Origin: a virus | IMG/VR virus record: IMGVR_UViG_3300042294_003245 | Coordinates: 1 to 26,486 of that record | DNA: 26,486 bases | Strand: one strand, 5' to 3' | Shown here: piece after piece, positions 16,201 to 23,662 of the stretch | How the letters are laid out: every line of letters starts with the position of its first letter | How positions within the stretch are numbered: position 1 is the first letter of the stretch | The notes under the pieces: model-generated | Database searches by the model: none | What the model was told of the DNA's origin: nothing | What the model saw: only the letters and a program-made list of their open reading frames with translations | Made by a program: the position numbers and the translations under genes

Positions 16201-17020
16201 CCACCGCCGTGGTCCTGTTGTTCCACGTGACCTGCGACTCGCTCCACAGCGTGTTCGTGGCGGTCGCCGGATCCGTGACCGCCTTCACCTCGATCGTGGT
16301 CGGGTTCGAGGTGTTGTTGTTCTCGGTGACCGTGAACTCCAGGGTCGCGCTCTCGACCGTCTCTCCAGCCTCCGAGCTCGTGTCGAACCGGACCAGCGCG
16401 TTGTGGTAGTAGCCGCCCGAGTACTTGAGCCGCAGGTTCGTCGAGTCCACCGTCGGCGTTCCCGGCGTCGGATTGTTGACGGTCGTGGCCGCAGACGAGT
16501 CGATCCAGTTGTCGGCCTCGGGCTCGTATTCCTTGGTGCTCGTGGCCTCCACGTAGAACAGCGACGGAGACCGCCCGGACGCGAAGCAGTACACGAACCG
16601 TCCCGCGACCTGCACATCAAACTGAGCCGACGCGCTCACGCCCGACATCAGCAGGCGGCACTTGGTCCACGTCTGCGTTCCCGAGTTCCAGTAGTCCAGG
16701 AACACATCGGTCACTGTGGCATCGGCCGGACGCTTCGCGCGGTACACGAACCCGTACCCGTAGTACTCGCTGCCGATCCGAAAGTCGATCGGGTGGAAGT
16801 CGATGACCTCCGACGCCGTCGAGTGGTTCGTCTGGGCCGAGAGGCTGTCCATCGTGTACACGTGCCTGAACCCGGGAAACGGCCTGAGGCCGCCCTCGTC
16901 CAGGCCGTCCACGCCCGTGAGCTCGGCCGCGAGGCCCTTCTGGATGGCAGGACGAGACAGGCGCTTGTCAAGCGTCGTCTCAAGAAGGGGGTACGGCCAC
17001 TCCGTCTTCATCTCAGCCAT
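13244..17020 (-). CDS. Large tail protein (nozzle-like) with adhesin-type domains
   Basis: This 1258-residue protein starts at an ATG with GAGAGG six bases upstream. The N-terminus contains GVDGLDEGGLRPFPGFRHV (residues 37-54), like the opening of tail-tube or nozzle proteins of T7-like phages. Residues about 165-366 resemble a DNRLRE/CBM96-type beta-sandwich: ALVRFDTSSEAGETVESATLEF, then W-S-E-S-QVTWNN, and at the end NVVYLASKRQ...RPKLTVVY. An Ala/Pro linker (PTAPAAPAQPGN) and a fibronectin-III-like stretch with YNTKYFWRIEGRR follow. The rest is beta-rich with repeated Tyr/Trp positions, compatible with a beta-propeller. It probably forms the tail tip and may bind the cell surface. The nozzle assignment is an inference; the added domains are visible as sequence patterns only. 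Confidence 0.75.
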   Translation of the reverse strand: MAEMKTEWPYPLLETTLDKRLSRPAIQKGLAAELTGVDGLDEGGLRPFPGFRHVYTMDSLSAQTNHSTASEVIDFHPIDFRIGSEYYGYGFVYRAKRPADATVTDVFLDYWNSGTQTWTKCRLLMSGVSASAQFDVQVAGRFVYCFASGRSPSLFYVEATSTKEYEPEADNWIDSSAATTVNNPTPGTPTVDSTNLRLKYSGGYYHNALVRFDTSSEAGETVESATLEFTVTENNNTSNPTTIEVKAVTDPATATNTLWSESQVTWNNRTTAVAWQTAGGTFNDGTFPPESKVIAAGYKGRIVFTGAVLVNLLQKCLGASGTRPQPFTTKLDLLLRAFSSGTNVVYLASKRQANPMIRPKLTVVYSSKTFFTERLIGVTGLSDIPGPGLQPTLKSPEGANIPGTLTSIEGANRPAAAQIVMSDTTPYGAPLFPNQETGICQADLMPTAPAAPAQPGNVAYDPALPATTCNPTTVAYNAGLRVTLSSPAYRQINVSVTPELDWSTFHIDGEALPASPNNLVYSLYLTKENNANINAAASRVATDITDTRYSPGALFPNSRLEYNTKYFWRIEGRRRDCNFTFTSPTSFFVTENRFNARKLEPGDYSFGYVLVDSKTGRKSAFSEVAQARGEDFRVMTSTTNVQRERYVGIEIVYDSAKYDLMYVYRSVKIQDAGGTMVAGLPFLDAIIELEDYHTCLNGTGRTFDPASTDRRHALYYYELEDKQLVYQAPYTDRSIFDQKMPFGGTALFYDNTMLVSRIDAQPDSSEDALRVEDVNKGLGEMRWSSLQEFSPELFPPFNRHNPTLPTNEAVTFAKIGSNALGIGKDRVFHIRKSGGFIRVQEMYEGYGIVNPKAVDVVSSVAYYVSPHGLKAVDSQAQLDEIRNLNSVVISEWKSDHASIQVAYDASMNTLFLLNPVQQEAYCMWFGSAKTTKLVDMNFAHAAAGAWPDNFTGSEYSNSLTRRCMFLMNVQGGSGLSGWSWTGPRVYLTDNKRTKTISGAAAAWNGSRRITHLDFQGDSRVIVTGAFNPANNSFPISPTGTSATIAVSGAYLYTYMYLVYSTANKQHIGKKVRVLSNNTTTVFVDVTGSGAWALNLTSGDILGASPVYFEWVGHNLGLNNEVNQVFSLADFFRMKTAASIGCAFTDVSGPPLVYDLTGAQNKPLARFVGTMYAGTDETPLTTAQTLDTSGDYYGSVENGEGLVYAAFGSDATDGRYGVKGNSLSPGIRIFCPDLDYRLLACSVRGTISSVERTTSIRGS
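13566..13577 (-). repeat. Dispersed 12-mer CCCCCCACTGGT, copy 6 (reverse)
   Basis: Exact copy on the minus strand inside the 1258-residue gene, where it is read as part of G-P-P-L-V. It faces copy 5 across a 450-base interval that spans the gene junction. A weaker relative, CCAGTGGGGG, lies at 13905-13914. Confidence 0.9.
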
Positions 17021-17050
17021 GTTGGACCTCTCGTCCTAGTATCGCAGGGT

Positions 17051-17464
17051 TCAGGGCCATTTGTTCCGGGGACACGTCGCGGCAGGCATCTTCGCCTTCA
17101 CCGACAGCTCGGCCCGGGCACCCTTGCCGCAGCCACACGACTTGCACCAGCCGAACTCCTTGGGGTTCGCCGACCTCAGCAGGTCCGGGCACTGCGAACA
17201 CGCCTCCAGCCGACGCTCCACCTTGTCGTCCGTGATCGACGAGATCAGCGCCGAGGCCTCGGCCTTGATGTAGGAGACAGCCTTGGAGAGGAGGCCCCCC
17301 ACTGGTTTCTCGGTCTGGCGGACCGTGAGCTCCACCTTGCCGGGATCCCGCTCGGGGCACTGCATGCAGATGCCGATGCTGGGCTGGCCGCCGTACAGCT
17401 TCTTCTGGCAGCATCCGCCGCCGCTCACGCCGCAGGGCTCCCAGCTCTTGCAGAAACCTTCCAT
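17051..17464 (-). CDS. Cysteine-rich zinc-ribbon-like small phage protein
   Basis: This protein has 137 residues from the ATG at 17464, which overlaps the previous stop in TGATG; the longer open frame upstream is shadow. The C-terminal half has the spacing C89-x2-C92, C107-x2-C110-x-C112 and ends in ATCPRNKWP with C131. This matches a type of small phage zinc-ribbon protein that I recall as ending in CP-x(2)-KW. The N-terminal half carries a second Cys cluster (C5, C11, C18, C19, C33, C36). Metal binding is therefore likely. Its role is unknown; it sits between the very Cys-rich 728-residue protein and the tail protein, and could be a tail assembly factor. It contains a copy of the 12-mer. 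Confidence 0.78.
   Translation of the reverse strand: MEGFCKSWEPCGVSGGGCCQKKLYGGQPSIGICMQCPERDPGKVELTVRQTEKPVGGLLSKAVSYIKAEASALISSITDDKVERRLEACSQCPDLLRSANPKEFGWCKSCGCGKGARAELSVKAKMPAATCPRNKWP
17295..17306 (+). repeat. Dispersed 12-mer CCCCCCACTGGT, copy 7
   Basis: Exact copy between the two Cys clusters of the 137-residue gene, coding K-P-V-G-G-L. Confidence 0.9.
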
Positions 17465-19650
17465 CAGCTGACCCTCACTTCCGCGCCGTTGTTGCCGGAC
17501 CAGAATCCAGGACCCTTGCACTCAAGGCCCCCGAGGACCGTGTACTTCGGCCTGTACACGCCGACCGGGCTGCAGCTCTGGTGGGCCTGCCACTCCAGGA
17601 GCCACAGCGGGGGCGAGGAGATTGCCCCGATCACCGAGTTGGTCTCTGCGGTCAGGCCGCAGATGTCGTAGTCGCCGAAGGCACAGACCTGCAGGATCAT
17701 CGTGTAGTTGAAGTTGTCGCCGCCGCAGCTGAAGTAGGCATTGCAAGTCTCGTTGGGCACGGACATCTGGGCGATGCCGTTGTTGCATGCCGGAAGACCG
17801 CCCGATCCACCGACGATGGACCCGTTGGTGGCCGTGAACCCTTGGCAGAATGGGGTGCACGAACTGGAAGATGCGTGAAGCCCGCAGCTGTTGTAGTTGC
17901 GCAGCTTTCCGGGGTAGCAGCCTGCGGTGGCCGGAACGTAGATGCCGGAGAACGGCGGGGACTGCAGCGGGGTGGGACACGCGCAGCAGCTGATGTAGGC
18001 CGGATCACTGGCCTGGCACGAGGCAAGGCATGCGGCCAGATCGGACTCGAAGATGTTGATGCAGCCTGGGAACAAGGTGCAAGTTGGGTCGATGTAGAAG
18101 TCGAACGCCGGAAGATTCACCGCTGACCCGGAGCGCATCGCCGTGCATCCGAGGTTCGGCGACGAGCTGGTGTACCAGGGGTTGATGGTCTCGGTGTGGT
18201 CGTACTTGTTGCGGTACCTGCGCCAGAACGGATGGCCGCGCTCCACGGGTTCGGCCCCGAGGTACCTGTAGTAGTCCGCGATTCCTGTCGGAGTCAGCGA
18301 AGCCAGTGGGGGGTACGTCGGCAGGTAGTCCCACATGAAGCAGGAGTCCCACGCCGCGGGAACCGAGCGGAACACGCTCTCAAGCCCGACGTTGATGCCG
18401 ACCGTGAACGAGCTCGATGCAAGGCTGCACTGTGGGTCGACGACGATCGGAAAGTCGCCGCTGATCGAGATGGCCGATGGACCGTGCTCGCAGTACGACA
18501 CCCGGTTCACGGGATTGCGGGCGTTGAAGCAGTGGCACTCCTTGTCGGAGTAGCACCAGTCCTGCGGGTTGAGGGTGACCACGGCCGTGATGCGCCAGCT
18601 CTCGTCGCCCGCGTCGAAGGTCGCGGTCTTGTTGAACGTGATCGAGGCCGAAGGCTTGTAGACGCTTCCGGTCGTGGGCATCCTGGGCCCGACGTCGAAG
18701 AGCATCCGAAGTCGGCCGGAGGTCATGCAGACCCAGAAGTCATTCCAGGTCCCGATGCCGACCGTTGAGTCGAGACCCATGGCCGTCAGCGCCGACAGCA
18801 GGTTTGCCTCGATCAGGTCGATGCAGCACAGAACATTGTCGCCGCCGTTGAGGTACCCGCCTGGGCCGCATCCGATCAGGCTTCCGTTGCAGTCGTTGCC
18901 GGGATCGTTCGGCAAGATGACGATGGGGTAGTCCATACACACGCCCGACTGCACGGAGCCCGTGGTCGTGGGGCATCGGTCGACGTGCGAGATCGTGCCG
19001 CATGCCGACACCTGGGGGTACATGCTGGAGGGGATCGCGCTTGTGGTCAGCGTGGTGCTGAACTCCGCGAAGCGCGGTGCCGCCTTCCGGTTCTCCTCGG
19101 CCCACCAGATCGGCGCGGAGCCGAAGCTCTGCGGGTCGTTGGGGGAGGAGCAGGCCGTGCCGCAGTTGATGCCAAGGCCACAGGGAAGTTGGCCCGGGAT
19201 CGCGTCGGCATACGGATTATCAGCAGGGTCCAGGTCCGTGGCTTGATCGGGGCTGATGCCTCGGAACTCCATGGTCCCGGACCATGTCCACAGGTAACGG
19301 TCCGTGTAGACCGTGCGCTTGCAGTTGGGTGCAGCTGCGATCGTCCCGGTGTCGGTGCAAGATGCGCTTGTCGCAAGGCCTGCACCTGCCGGACATGCGC
19401 CCGGAGTGCACTCTTCCTGGGCGAGGGTCCTCTTGGTGATCGTGAGGAAGATCGACCCGGCGACCTTGCCGCGCTTCGAGATCGTGTTGTGCCAGGCGGT
19501 GTGGTAGGTGCCTGCGTACTTGCGGGGGGTCCGAGGACGTCCGACCGAAATGTACTCCGCAACCCTGGAGGGGTAGCCCGGATCGCAGACTTGCAGGGCC
19601 TCGCATGCAGCGGCGATTCCACAGCAGCATCCTGATGGCGTGATGGTCAT
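17464..19650 (-). CDS. Very cysteine-rich large hypothetical virion protein
   Basis: This protein has 728 residues from the ATG at 19650, which shares ATGA with the stop of the upstream gene; an in-frame start further upstream would overlap that gene by 43 bases and is not preferred. I count about 45 cysteines (roughly 6 percent), spread over the whole length and opening with SGCCCG. They come in irregular pairs and clusters such as DWCYSDKECHC and SCCACPTP, not one regular repeat. Between them lie beta-like Ser/Thr/Gly/Asn-rich stretches and many aromatic residues. No signal peptide, transmembrane helix or catalytic triad was recognised. Such a Cys load suggests disulfides or bound metal; a tail spike or receptor-binding role would fit the position before the tail protein, but this is inference. 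Confidence 0.72.
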   Translation of the reverse strand: MTITPSGCCCGIAAACEALQVCDPGYPSRVAEYISVGRPRTPRKYAGTYHTAWHNTISKRGKVAGSIFLTITKRTLAQEECTPGACPAGAGLATSASCTDTGTIAAAPNCKRTVYTDRYLWTWSGTMEFRGISPDQATDLDPADNPYADAIPGQLPCGLGINCGTACSSPNDPQSFGSAPIWWAEENRKAAPRFAEFSTTLTTSAIPSSMYPQVSACGTISHVDRCPTTTGSVQSGVCMDYPIVILPNDPGNDCNGSLIGCGPGGYLNGGDNVLCCIDLIEANLLSALTAMGLDSTVGIGTWNDFWVCMTSGRLRMLFDVGPRMPTTGSVYKPSASITFNKTATFDAGDESWRITAVVTLNPQDWCYSDKECHCFNARNPVNRVSYCEHGPSAISISGDFPIVVDPQCSLASSSFTVGINVGLESVFRSVPAAWDSCFMWDYLPTYPPLASLTPTGIADYYRYLGAEPVERGHPFWRRYRNKYDHTETINPWYTSSSPNLGCTAMRSGSAVNLPAFDFYIDPTCTLFPGCINIFESDLAACLASCQASDPAYISCCACPTPLQSPPFSGIYVPATAGCYPGKLRNYNSCGLHASSSSCTPFCQGFTATNGSIVGGSGGLPACNNGIAQMSVPNETCNAYFSCGGDNFNYTMILQVCAFGDYDICGLTAETNSVIGAISSPPLWLLEWQAHQSCSPVGVYRPKYTVLGGLECKGPGFWSGNNGAEVRVS
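18302..18313 (-). repeat. Dispersed 12-mer, copy 8 (reverse, one mismatch)
   Basis: CCCCCCACTGGC on the minus strand, differing from the consensus only in the last base. The 728-residue gene reads it as P-P-L-A. Confidence 0.75.
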
Positions 19651-20441
19651 GGCGGGCAGGTCACCGTCGTCGGGTTGGCCGCGGAGAACCACGGCTTGTT
19701 GTTGACATCGAGGGCCATGAACACGATGGACAGAGGATACGACTTCCTCGTGACCGTCACACCAGTGGGGGGCGTGTTTCCACCGTTGTTGTCCACGGTC
19801 TGCTCGTACATGTTGTGCGCCAGACCGTAGGTCGCGGAGGTCTTTCCGCCTGTGGCGGCGACGTATCCGAAGCCCGTGGTGTTGCGCACGACTTCCTGGA
19901 AACCATACTCGTAGCAGTCACGACCTGCAACAACTGTCACCGATCCGACGGAGATGAGCTCGGCCATGAACGGCGTGGTCGGACACGGGCACCCGGAGCT
20001 GGTGGGGATCCCGGTTCCGGGGTCGTCGACGGTGGGGGCTCCGGTGCATCCGGTCTCGCGGCATTCCACGAGGTCGATGTAGACGCCGTCAGGGTCCTCG
20101 ACGCACTGGCCGTTGACGCACGAGTACCGATTCTCCTGGCCTGGGTTTCCGCCGGAGCCGCCGTCGCCACCTTCGCCGGGGTCTGCGTATCCACCGCCGC
20201 CGATGCCGTCGCCGTTGATCGAGTCGATCGCAGGGATGGCGGGGCCGATCTCGTTGTTGTAGCTGCTGAGGACCGACGGCCCGGTCTGCACGAACCCGCG
20301 GATCTGTGGGAACTCCTGGCCCTCGTGGATCGTGACCTGCTGGAATCCGTTGGCCCGGAGAGACCGCATCGCAGCCGAGAAGCCCGGGAACAAGGCCTCG
20401 AACTCGCGGCGCGAAAGGTCTTGTTGCGGGGTCTCTGCCAT
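19647..20441 (-). CDS. Hypothetical structural protein with Gly-rich linker and Cys motif
   Basis: This 264-residue protein has an ATG overlapping the upstream stop in TGATG. Three parts are visible: an acidic/helical N-terminal part (1-60), a Gly/Asp-rich linker (about 74-100, GDGIGGGGYADPGEGGDGG), then a small Cys motif YSCVNGQCVEDPDGVYIDLVEC-x4-C (C108, C113, C127, C132). This C-x4-C-x13-C-x4-C pattern, with a Gly-x-Tyr in the middle, is one I recall from surface and virion proteins of marine bacteria and phages. A beta-rich C-terminal domain follows. It probably belongs to the tail or neck and may bind a surface. The ATGA overlap ties its translation to that of the 728-residue Cys-rich protein. 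Confidence 0.7.
   Translation of the reverse strand: MAETPQQDLSRREFEALFPGFSAAMRSLRANGFQQVTIHEGQEFPQIRGFVQTGPSVLSSYNNEIGPAIPAIDSINGDGIGGGGYADPGEGGDGGSGGNPGQENRYSCVNGQCVEDPDGVYIDLVECRETGCTGAPTVDDPGTGIPTSSGCPCPTTPFMAELISVGSVTVVAGRDCYEYGFQEVVRNTTGFGYVAATGGKTSATYGLAHNMYEQTVDNNGGNTPPTGVTVTRKSYPLSIVFMALDVNNKPWFSAANPTTVTCPP
19761..19772 (-). repeat. Dispersed 12-mer CCCCCCACTGGT, copy 9 (reverse)
   Basis: Exact copy on the minus strand near the 3' end of the 264-residue gene, read as T-P-P-T-G, another reading frame again. Confidence 0.9.
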
Positions 20442-21328
20442 CAGAACACGTAGAGGTTCTTGTTGTCGACGGTGCCGCCCGAGAAGCGCTTTCCGGTCCT
20501 GGAGTTCATGTTGCCCAGGGTGTCATAGGCGGTCTTGATGGCCTGGCGGTACGCCAGCATCAGCGACTGCATGTGGGCCTGCGTGATCTTGCGGCCCGTT
20601 CCCGCGCGCATGGCCGCGCTCAGGGAGATCGCGTCGATCATGGGCTCCATCAGGAACGGAACGACCTCGTAGCTGTAGGACCCGGCCGCATTCGTTGGGG
20701 TGGTCCGCAGGGTGGCCACGCGGGTCGCGGCGTCGTAGGCCGAGACCTGGCACTCGTCCGTGATGTTGGTTCCGAAGATCCGGATGTAGCTGCCGACGTA
20801 GGCGTTGGGCCGCTTGTCGAGGGATCCGAGCAGGCTGCCGGACGAGTGCAGCGTGAACGTGCCGTTGGCGTTGCGGACTCCGTGAGCCGCGTTCTCGTAG
20901 TGCACCGCGACGTCGCCCGAGGGCACGTACAGGATCGTGTAGTTCTTGGCCTCGGTCGGGTAGGGCTTGAACGAGATGATGTTGCCCTCGATCGACCAGC
21001 CCGGACCGTACACGTTGAACTCGCTCCGGGGATGGAAGTCCTCCATGAACACGCCGCTGTCGGCCACGGTGGTGCCGACCCGGAGGATCTGACGGACATG
21101 CGGAGGCAGCTGGTAGTACTGGGTCCCGGCGGCCACAGTGAGCGGCAGCACGGCCACGACCTGGGCGTCCGACATCATCGAGACGCGCGAGATCACGTCG
21201 CTCATCGAGCTCGACAGGAAGAAGCGGACCAGGTAGTTGTCGTCGTACTTGGCGTCGAGGTCGGGGTCGTCCAGGTAGTGGCGGACCTTCTCGCAGTACG
21301 TCTTGATGATGGATCCCGTTGAGTGCAT
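20441..21328 (-). CDS. Head-tail connector/adaptor-like protein
   Basis: This 295-residue protein follows the small 183-residue gene by three bases, with a weak ribosome binding site, so coupling is likely. The N-terminus is helical (IIKTYCEKVRHYLDDP). The central part has the beta-rich pattern typical of phage head-tail adaptors and necks: LPLTVAAGTQYYQLPPHVRQILRV, then GPGWSIEGNIISFKPYPTEAKNYTILYVPSG. The C-terminal helical region (AISLSAAMRAGTGRKITQAHMQSLMLAYRQAIKTAYDTLG) also fits this class. The position soon after the capsid gene supports a part in joining the portal to the tail. Exact family (gp6-like or tail-tubular-A-like) cannot be decided by eye. Confidence 0.6.
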   Translation of the reverse strand: MHSTGSIIKTYCEKVRHYLDDPDLDAKYDDNYLVRFFLSSSMSDVISRVSMMSDAQVVAVLPLTVAAGTQYYQLPPHVRQILRVGTTVADSGVFMEDFHPRSEFNVYGPGWSIEGNIISFKPYPTEAKNYTILYVPSGDVAVHYENAAHGVRNANGTFTLHSSGSLLGSLDKRPNAYVGSYIRIFGTNITDECQVSAYDAATRVATLRTTPTNAAGSYSYEVVPFLMEPMIDAISLSAAMRAGTGRKITQAHMQSLMLAYRQAIKTAYDTLGNMNSRTGKRFSGGTVDNKNLYVF

Positions 21329-21331
21329 GGT

Positions 21332-21883
21332 TCAGCCCGTTGAGATGACCTTCTCGTTCATGGCCCAGCGGAGGATCTCGCGCATCTGATCCAGTTCCGG
21401 CCCGTCATCCGGGACGTCCTCAAGACTCAGTTTGTCGGCGGCCTCGTCCAGCTTCCTCTTGCGCAAGACCTTCTCCATCTCGTCCAGGACTTCCTTGCGC
21501 TCCAGCAAAGCCCTCTGACGATCGCTGATCTTCCGGAGCCGATTGGCCCGCATCTCGTCGACCATGTCGGCCTCCGGCTTGCAGCGCCACATCAGCCACT
21601 CCATGTCTGGCAGGTCCTCCGGATTCTGTCCGGGTGGAGCCGAGAACAGGCAGATCTCGGTGGCCACCGCAATGCCCTGCCCGAACACCTTGGGCTTGAC
21701 GGTCCATGTGGCCAACCCGAACTTCCCGGTCCTCCGGTGCCTGTAGACGAACAGCCCGTCGATCCCGGTCTTTCGCCGCAGGACCTCGATCCACGGGCAA
21801 TCCGGAACAAGCTCGAACCGATCGGGCACGATCTCCGTGCCGAACATCAGTTCACGGGTGATCGCGTCGTCCGACATCGTCAT
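21332..21883 (-). CDS. Small hypothetical protein after the capsid gene
   Basis: This protein has 183 residues from the ATG at 21883, chosen because GGAGAG lies four bases upstream. The longer frame beginning at 21946 would have to be translated through the hairpin at 21902-21929 and is rejected. Residues about 1-110 look like a mixed alpha/beta domain with several Trp residues (CPWIEVLRR, EWLMWRCKPEADM). Residues about 115-165 are a highly charged helix, possibly a coiled coil (DRQRALLERKEVLDEMEKVLRKRKLDEAAD). No family was recognised. It sits between capsid and connector genes, so an assembly or head-completion role is plausible. Its expression is probably reduced by the terminator-like hairpin just upstream. 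Confidence 0.7.
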   Translation of the reverse strand: MTMSDDAITRELMFGTEIVPDRFELVPDCPWIEVLRRKTGIDGLFVYRHRRTGKFGLATWTVKPKVFGQGIAVATEICLFSAPPGQNPEDLPDMEWLMWRCKPEADMVDEMRANRLRKISDRQRALLERKEVLDEMEKVLRKRKLDEAADKLSLEDVPDDGPELDQMREILRWAMNEKVISTG

Positions 21884-21901
21884 GGAACTCTCCAAAGAAT
21901 A

Positions 21902-21929
21902 GGGGCCACCCCATTTACGGGATGGCCCC
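21902..21929 (-). terminator. Terminator-like hairpin after the major capsid gene
   Basis: An 11-base-pair stem (right arm on RNA GGGGTGGCCCC) with a 6-base loop forms on the minus-strand transcript and is followed by TATTCTTT. One pair is G-U in minus-strand RNA and a C-A mismatch on the other strand, so direction is clear. It lies between the capsid stop (21957) and the ATG at 21883, only 18 bases before that ATG. A partial terminator right after the capsid gene is known from T7 (T-phi), where it lowers expression of tail genes. Confidence 0.75.
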
Positions 21930-21956
21930 ATTGTATCGTGTGTCACGCTGGGTGCA

Positions 21957-23645
21957 TCAGACGATGTTGCCCGAGGTCATGTAGACGCGGTCTTCGGTGA
22001 TGCCCGTGAGCTTCATGCCGTTGACCTGATCCGGGACCAGCTGCATGCGGATGCGGCCAGGCATCTGGCTCGCCTGGGTGACCAGGGTCGGGCCAAGCGA
22101 CGGAGTCGTGTAGACCGGGAGCTGGTTCGTCGAGGTTCCGGTGATCGCGCCCGCGACGAACTCGAACGGAACGTATGCGTCCGCCTGGCTCATCTTGGAC
22201 ATTCCGGCCGGGCTCGGCGGAACGTACTTCTTCCAGTTCTTGCCCCCGAGCTTGATGCCGTACAGGGTGCCCTGCTCGACGAAGCGCGAGGTGTGACCCT
22301 TGTAGGTCTTGCCCTCGAAGCTGAAGCTGAAGCCATCGGCCTGGCCCTCGTTCGTGATCGAAGCGACCCGGTTGGTGCGGTCGATCCGGTACTGGCCGAT
22401 CTTCTGCGACTCGTAGGCGCTCCACACGCCCTCGGACGCGACGAGCGTGTCAATCGTGTGACCGAGCGGCTCGAACGCCGAGTGGACACGCTGGAGGTAG
22501 CGCTTCAGGTTGTACTCGGTCAGCACACCGTTGACGTTGTACTTGAAGCTCTTGAACTCCGGACGCTCGTTGACGTCGATGAAGTCGCTCGAATCCGACT
22601 CGGCTCCGAGGAGCTTGGTCGCATCGGTCGCGGTCTCGAAGCCGTTCTTCAGCCAGCTGTTGATGCCCGCGATGCCGACGAACGTGTTCGAGCCGACGCC
22701 GTTTCCGTTGATCGTGGCGTTCGCGTACACGATGAAGCCCGCATCGAAGTCTGTCTGAGCGGCATACGTGGTGGTCACGGCCGTTCCCGACACCTGGGCA
22801 CCTGCGGAATCCAGGAAGCCCGTGTTCGGATCCGTGGCCGTGACGAGCACGACCTCGTTAGTCAGCGGGTCGATGTTCTCGACGACCAGCTGAATCCGCG
22901 AGGCACGGGTCTGAGATCCGACTGCCGCCGTAGGCGCAGTGCTATCGTTTGCCCGAAGACCCGTCGAGTACACGATGTCCACGCGCTGGCCACGGGCGAA
23001 GCGGTGGGTCGCCTGGTTGCTCGGGTTGAACTTGATCTGGTAGTAGGCCGAGGTCGAGGTTCCGGTCGGACCCGTGGAAGCCGTCACCGAACGAACCATC
23101 GTGCCGCTCAGACCGCAGATGCGGTACGAGTCGTTCTGGCTCAGGTACCAGTAGTTGCACAGGGTGTGCGCCATGTTGCGGGCGAATGCCGTGAGCTTCG
23201 GGGCGATGACCTGGTCGATGAGCGCCGGGGTCGCGTCGGCCTGCTTCTCACCGAGGGTGATCATCAGGTTGGTGACGAGCGAGCGCATCGGGATCGCCAG
23301 TCGGTACGCGGTGGCGTTCGGGCCCTCAAGCGGGCTCGGGTACGCCTGCGAGATCGACTGCTGGTGCATGAGCGGGCCAAGCGACGAGGTGCCGCTGCCG
23401 TAGAGATCCTGATCGCCGAACGAACGGCCGGACTCGATCACGCCCGTGAGGCTGCCCATGAAGAGCTTGGTGATCTTGAGGTCGCGACCCATGTCGCCGG
23501 AGTTGCCGATGCCCTGGCTGGTGACGACGTTTTCGCGCCACACCGGATCGAGTCCGGCCAGGAACACCTTGAGGGACTTGTTGAGGACTTCCTGAATGCG
23601 ATTTGACTGACGGTCGAAGATCGACCCTGCTGTTGCGTTTGGCAT
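21957..23645 (-). CDS. Major capsid protein (probable)
   Basis: This 562-residue protein lies directly downstream of an acidic scaffold-like gene and two genes after the portal, the usual place for the major capsid protein. The N-terminus is helical (DRQSNRIQEVLNKSLKVFLAGLDPVW). The middle is beta-rich with many Thr, Asn and Gly. It includes conserved-looking stretches such as MITLGEKQADATPALIDQVIAPKL and YLQRVHSAFEPLGHTIDTLVASEGVW. There are no signal peptide, membrane helix or enzyme motifs. The ATG is preceded by GAAGGGG, 17 bases after the scaffold stop. A terminator-like hairpin lies just after the stop, as expected for a gene needed in excess. The gene lacks any copy of the 12-mer. Capsid assignment rests on order, size and composition. 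Confidence 0.75.
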   Translation of the reverse strand: MPNATAGSIFDRQSNRIQEVLNKSLKVFLAGLDPVWRENVVTSQGIGNSGDMGRDLKITKLFMGSLTGVIESGRSFGDQDLYGSGTSSLGPLMHQQSISQAYPSPLEGPNATAYRLAIPMRSLVTNLMITLGEKQADATPALIDQVIAPKLTAFARNMAHTLCNYWYLSQNDSYRICGLSGTMVRSVTASTGPTGTSTSAYYQIKFNPSNQATHRFARGQRVDIVYSTGLRANDSTAPTAAVGSQTRASRIQLVVENIDPLTNEVVLVTATDPNTGFLDSAGAQVSGTAVTTTYAAQTDFDAGFIVYANATINGNGVGSNTFVGIAGINSWLKNGFETATDATKLLGAESDSSDFIDVNERPEFKSFKYNVNGVLTEYNLKRYLQRVHSAFEPLGHTIDTLVASEGVWSAYESQKIGQYRIDRTNRVASITNEGQADGFSFSFEGKTYKGHTSRFVEQGTLYGIKLGGKNWKKYVPPSPAGMSKMSQADAYVPFEFVAGAITGTSTNQLPVYTTPSLGPTLVTQASQMPGRIRMQLVPDQVNGMKLTGITEDRVYMTSGNIV

Positions 23646-23662
23646 GACTGGACCCCTTCAGG

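Noticed and set aside
17465-17521. Longer version of the 137-residue protein starting at 17521
   Set aside because: It would overlap the 728-residue gene by 58 bases; the TGATG junction at 17464 is preferred.
13088-17671. A plus-strand open frame of about 1500 codons opposite the tail protein gene
   Set aside because: Its translation is Arg/His/Val-rich and without domain-like order, as expected when the complement of GC-rich codons lacks stops. It lies opposite a well-formed tail gene and crosses into its neighbours.
19651-19692. Longer version of the 728-residue protein starting at 19692
   Set aside because: It would overlap the preceding gene in another frame. The ATG at 19650 makes the ATGA overlap typical of this cluster.
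21884-21946. Longer version of the 183-residue protein starting at 21946
   Set aside because: It would translate the terminator-like hairpin. The ATG at 21883 has GGAGAG at the right distance.
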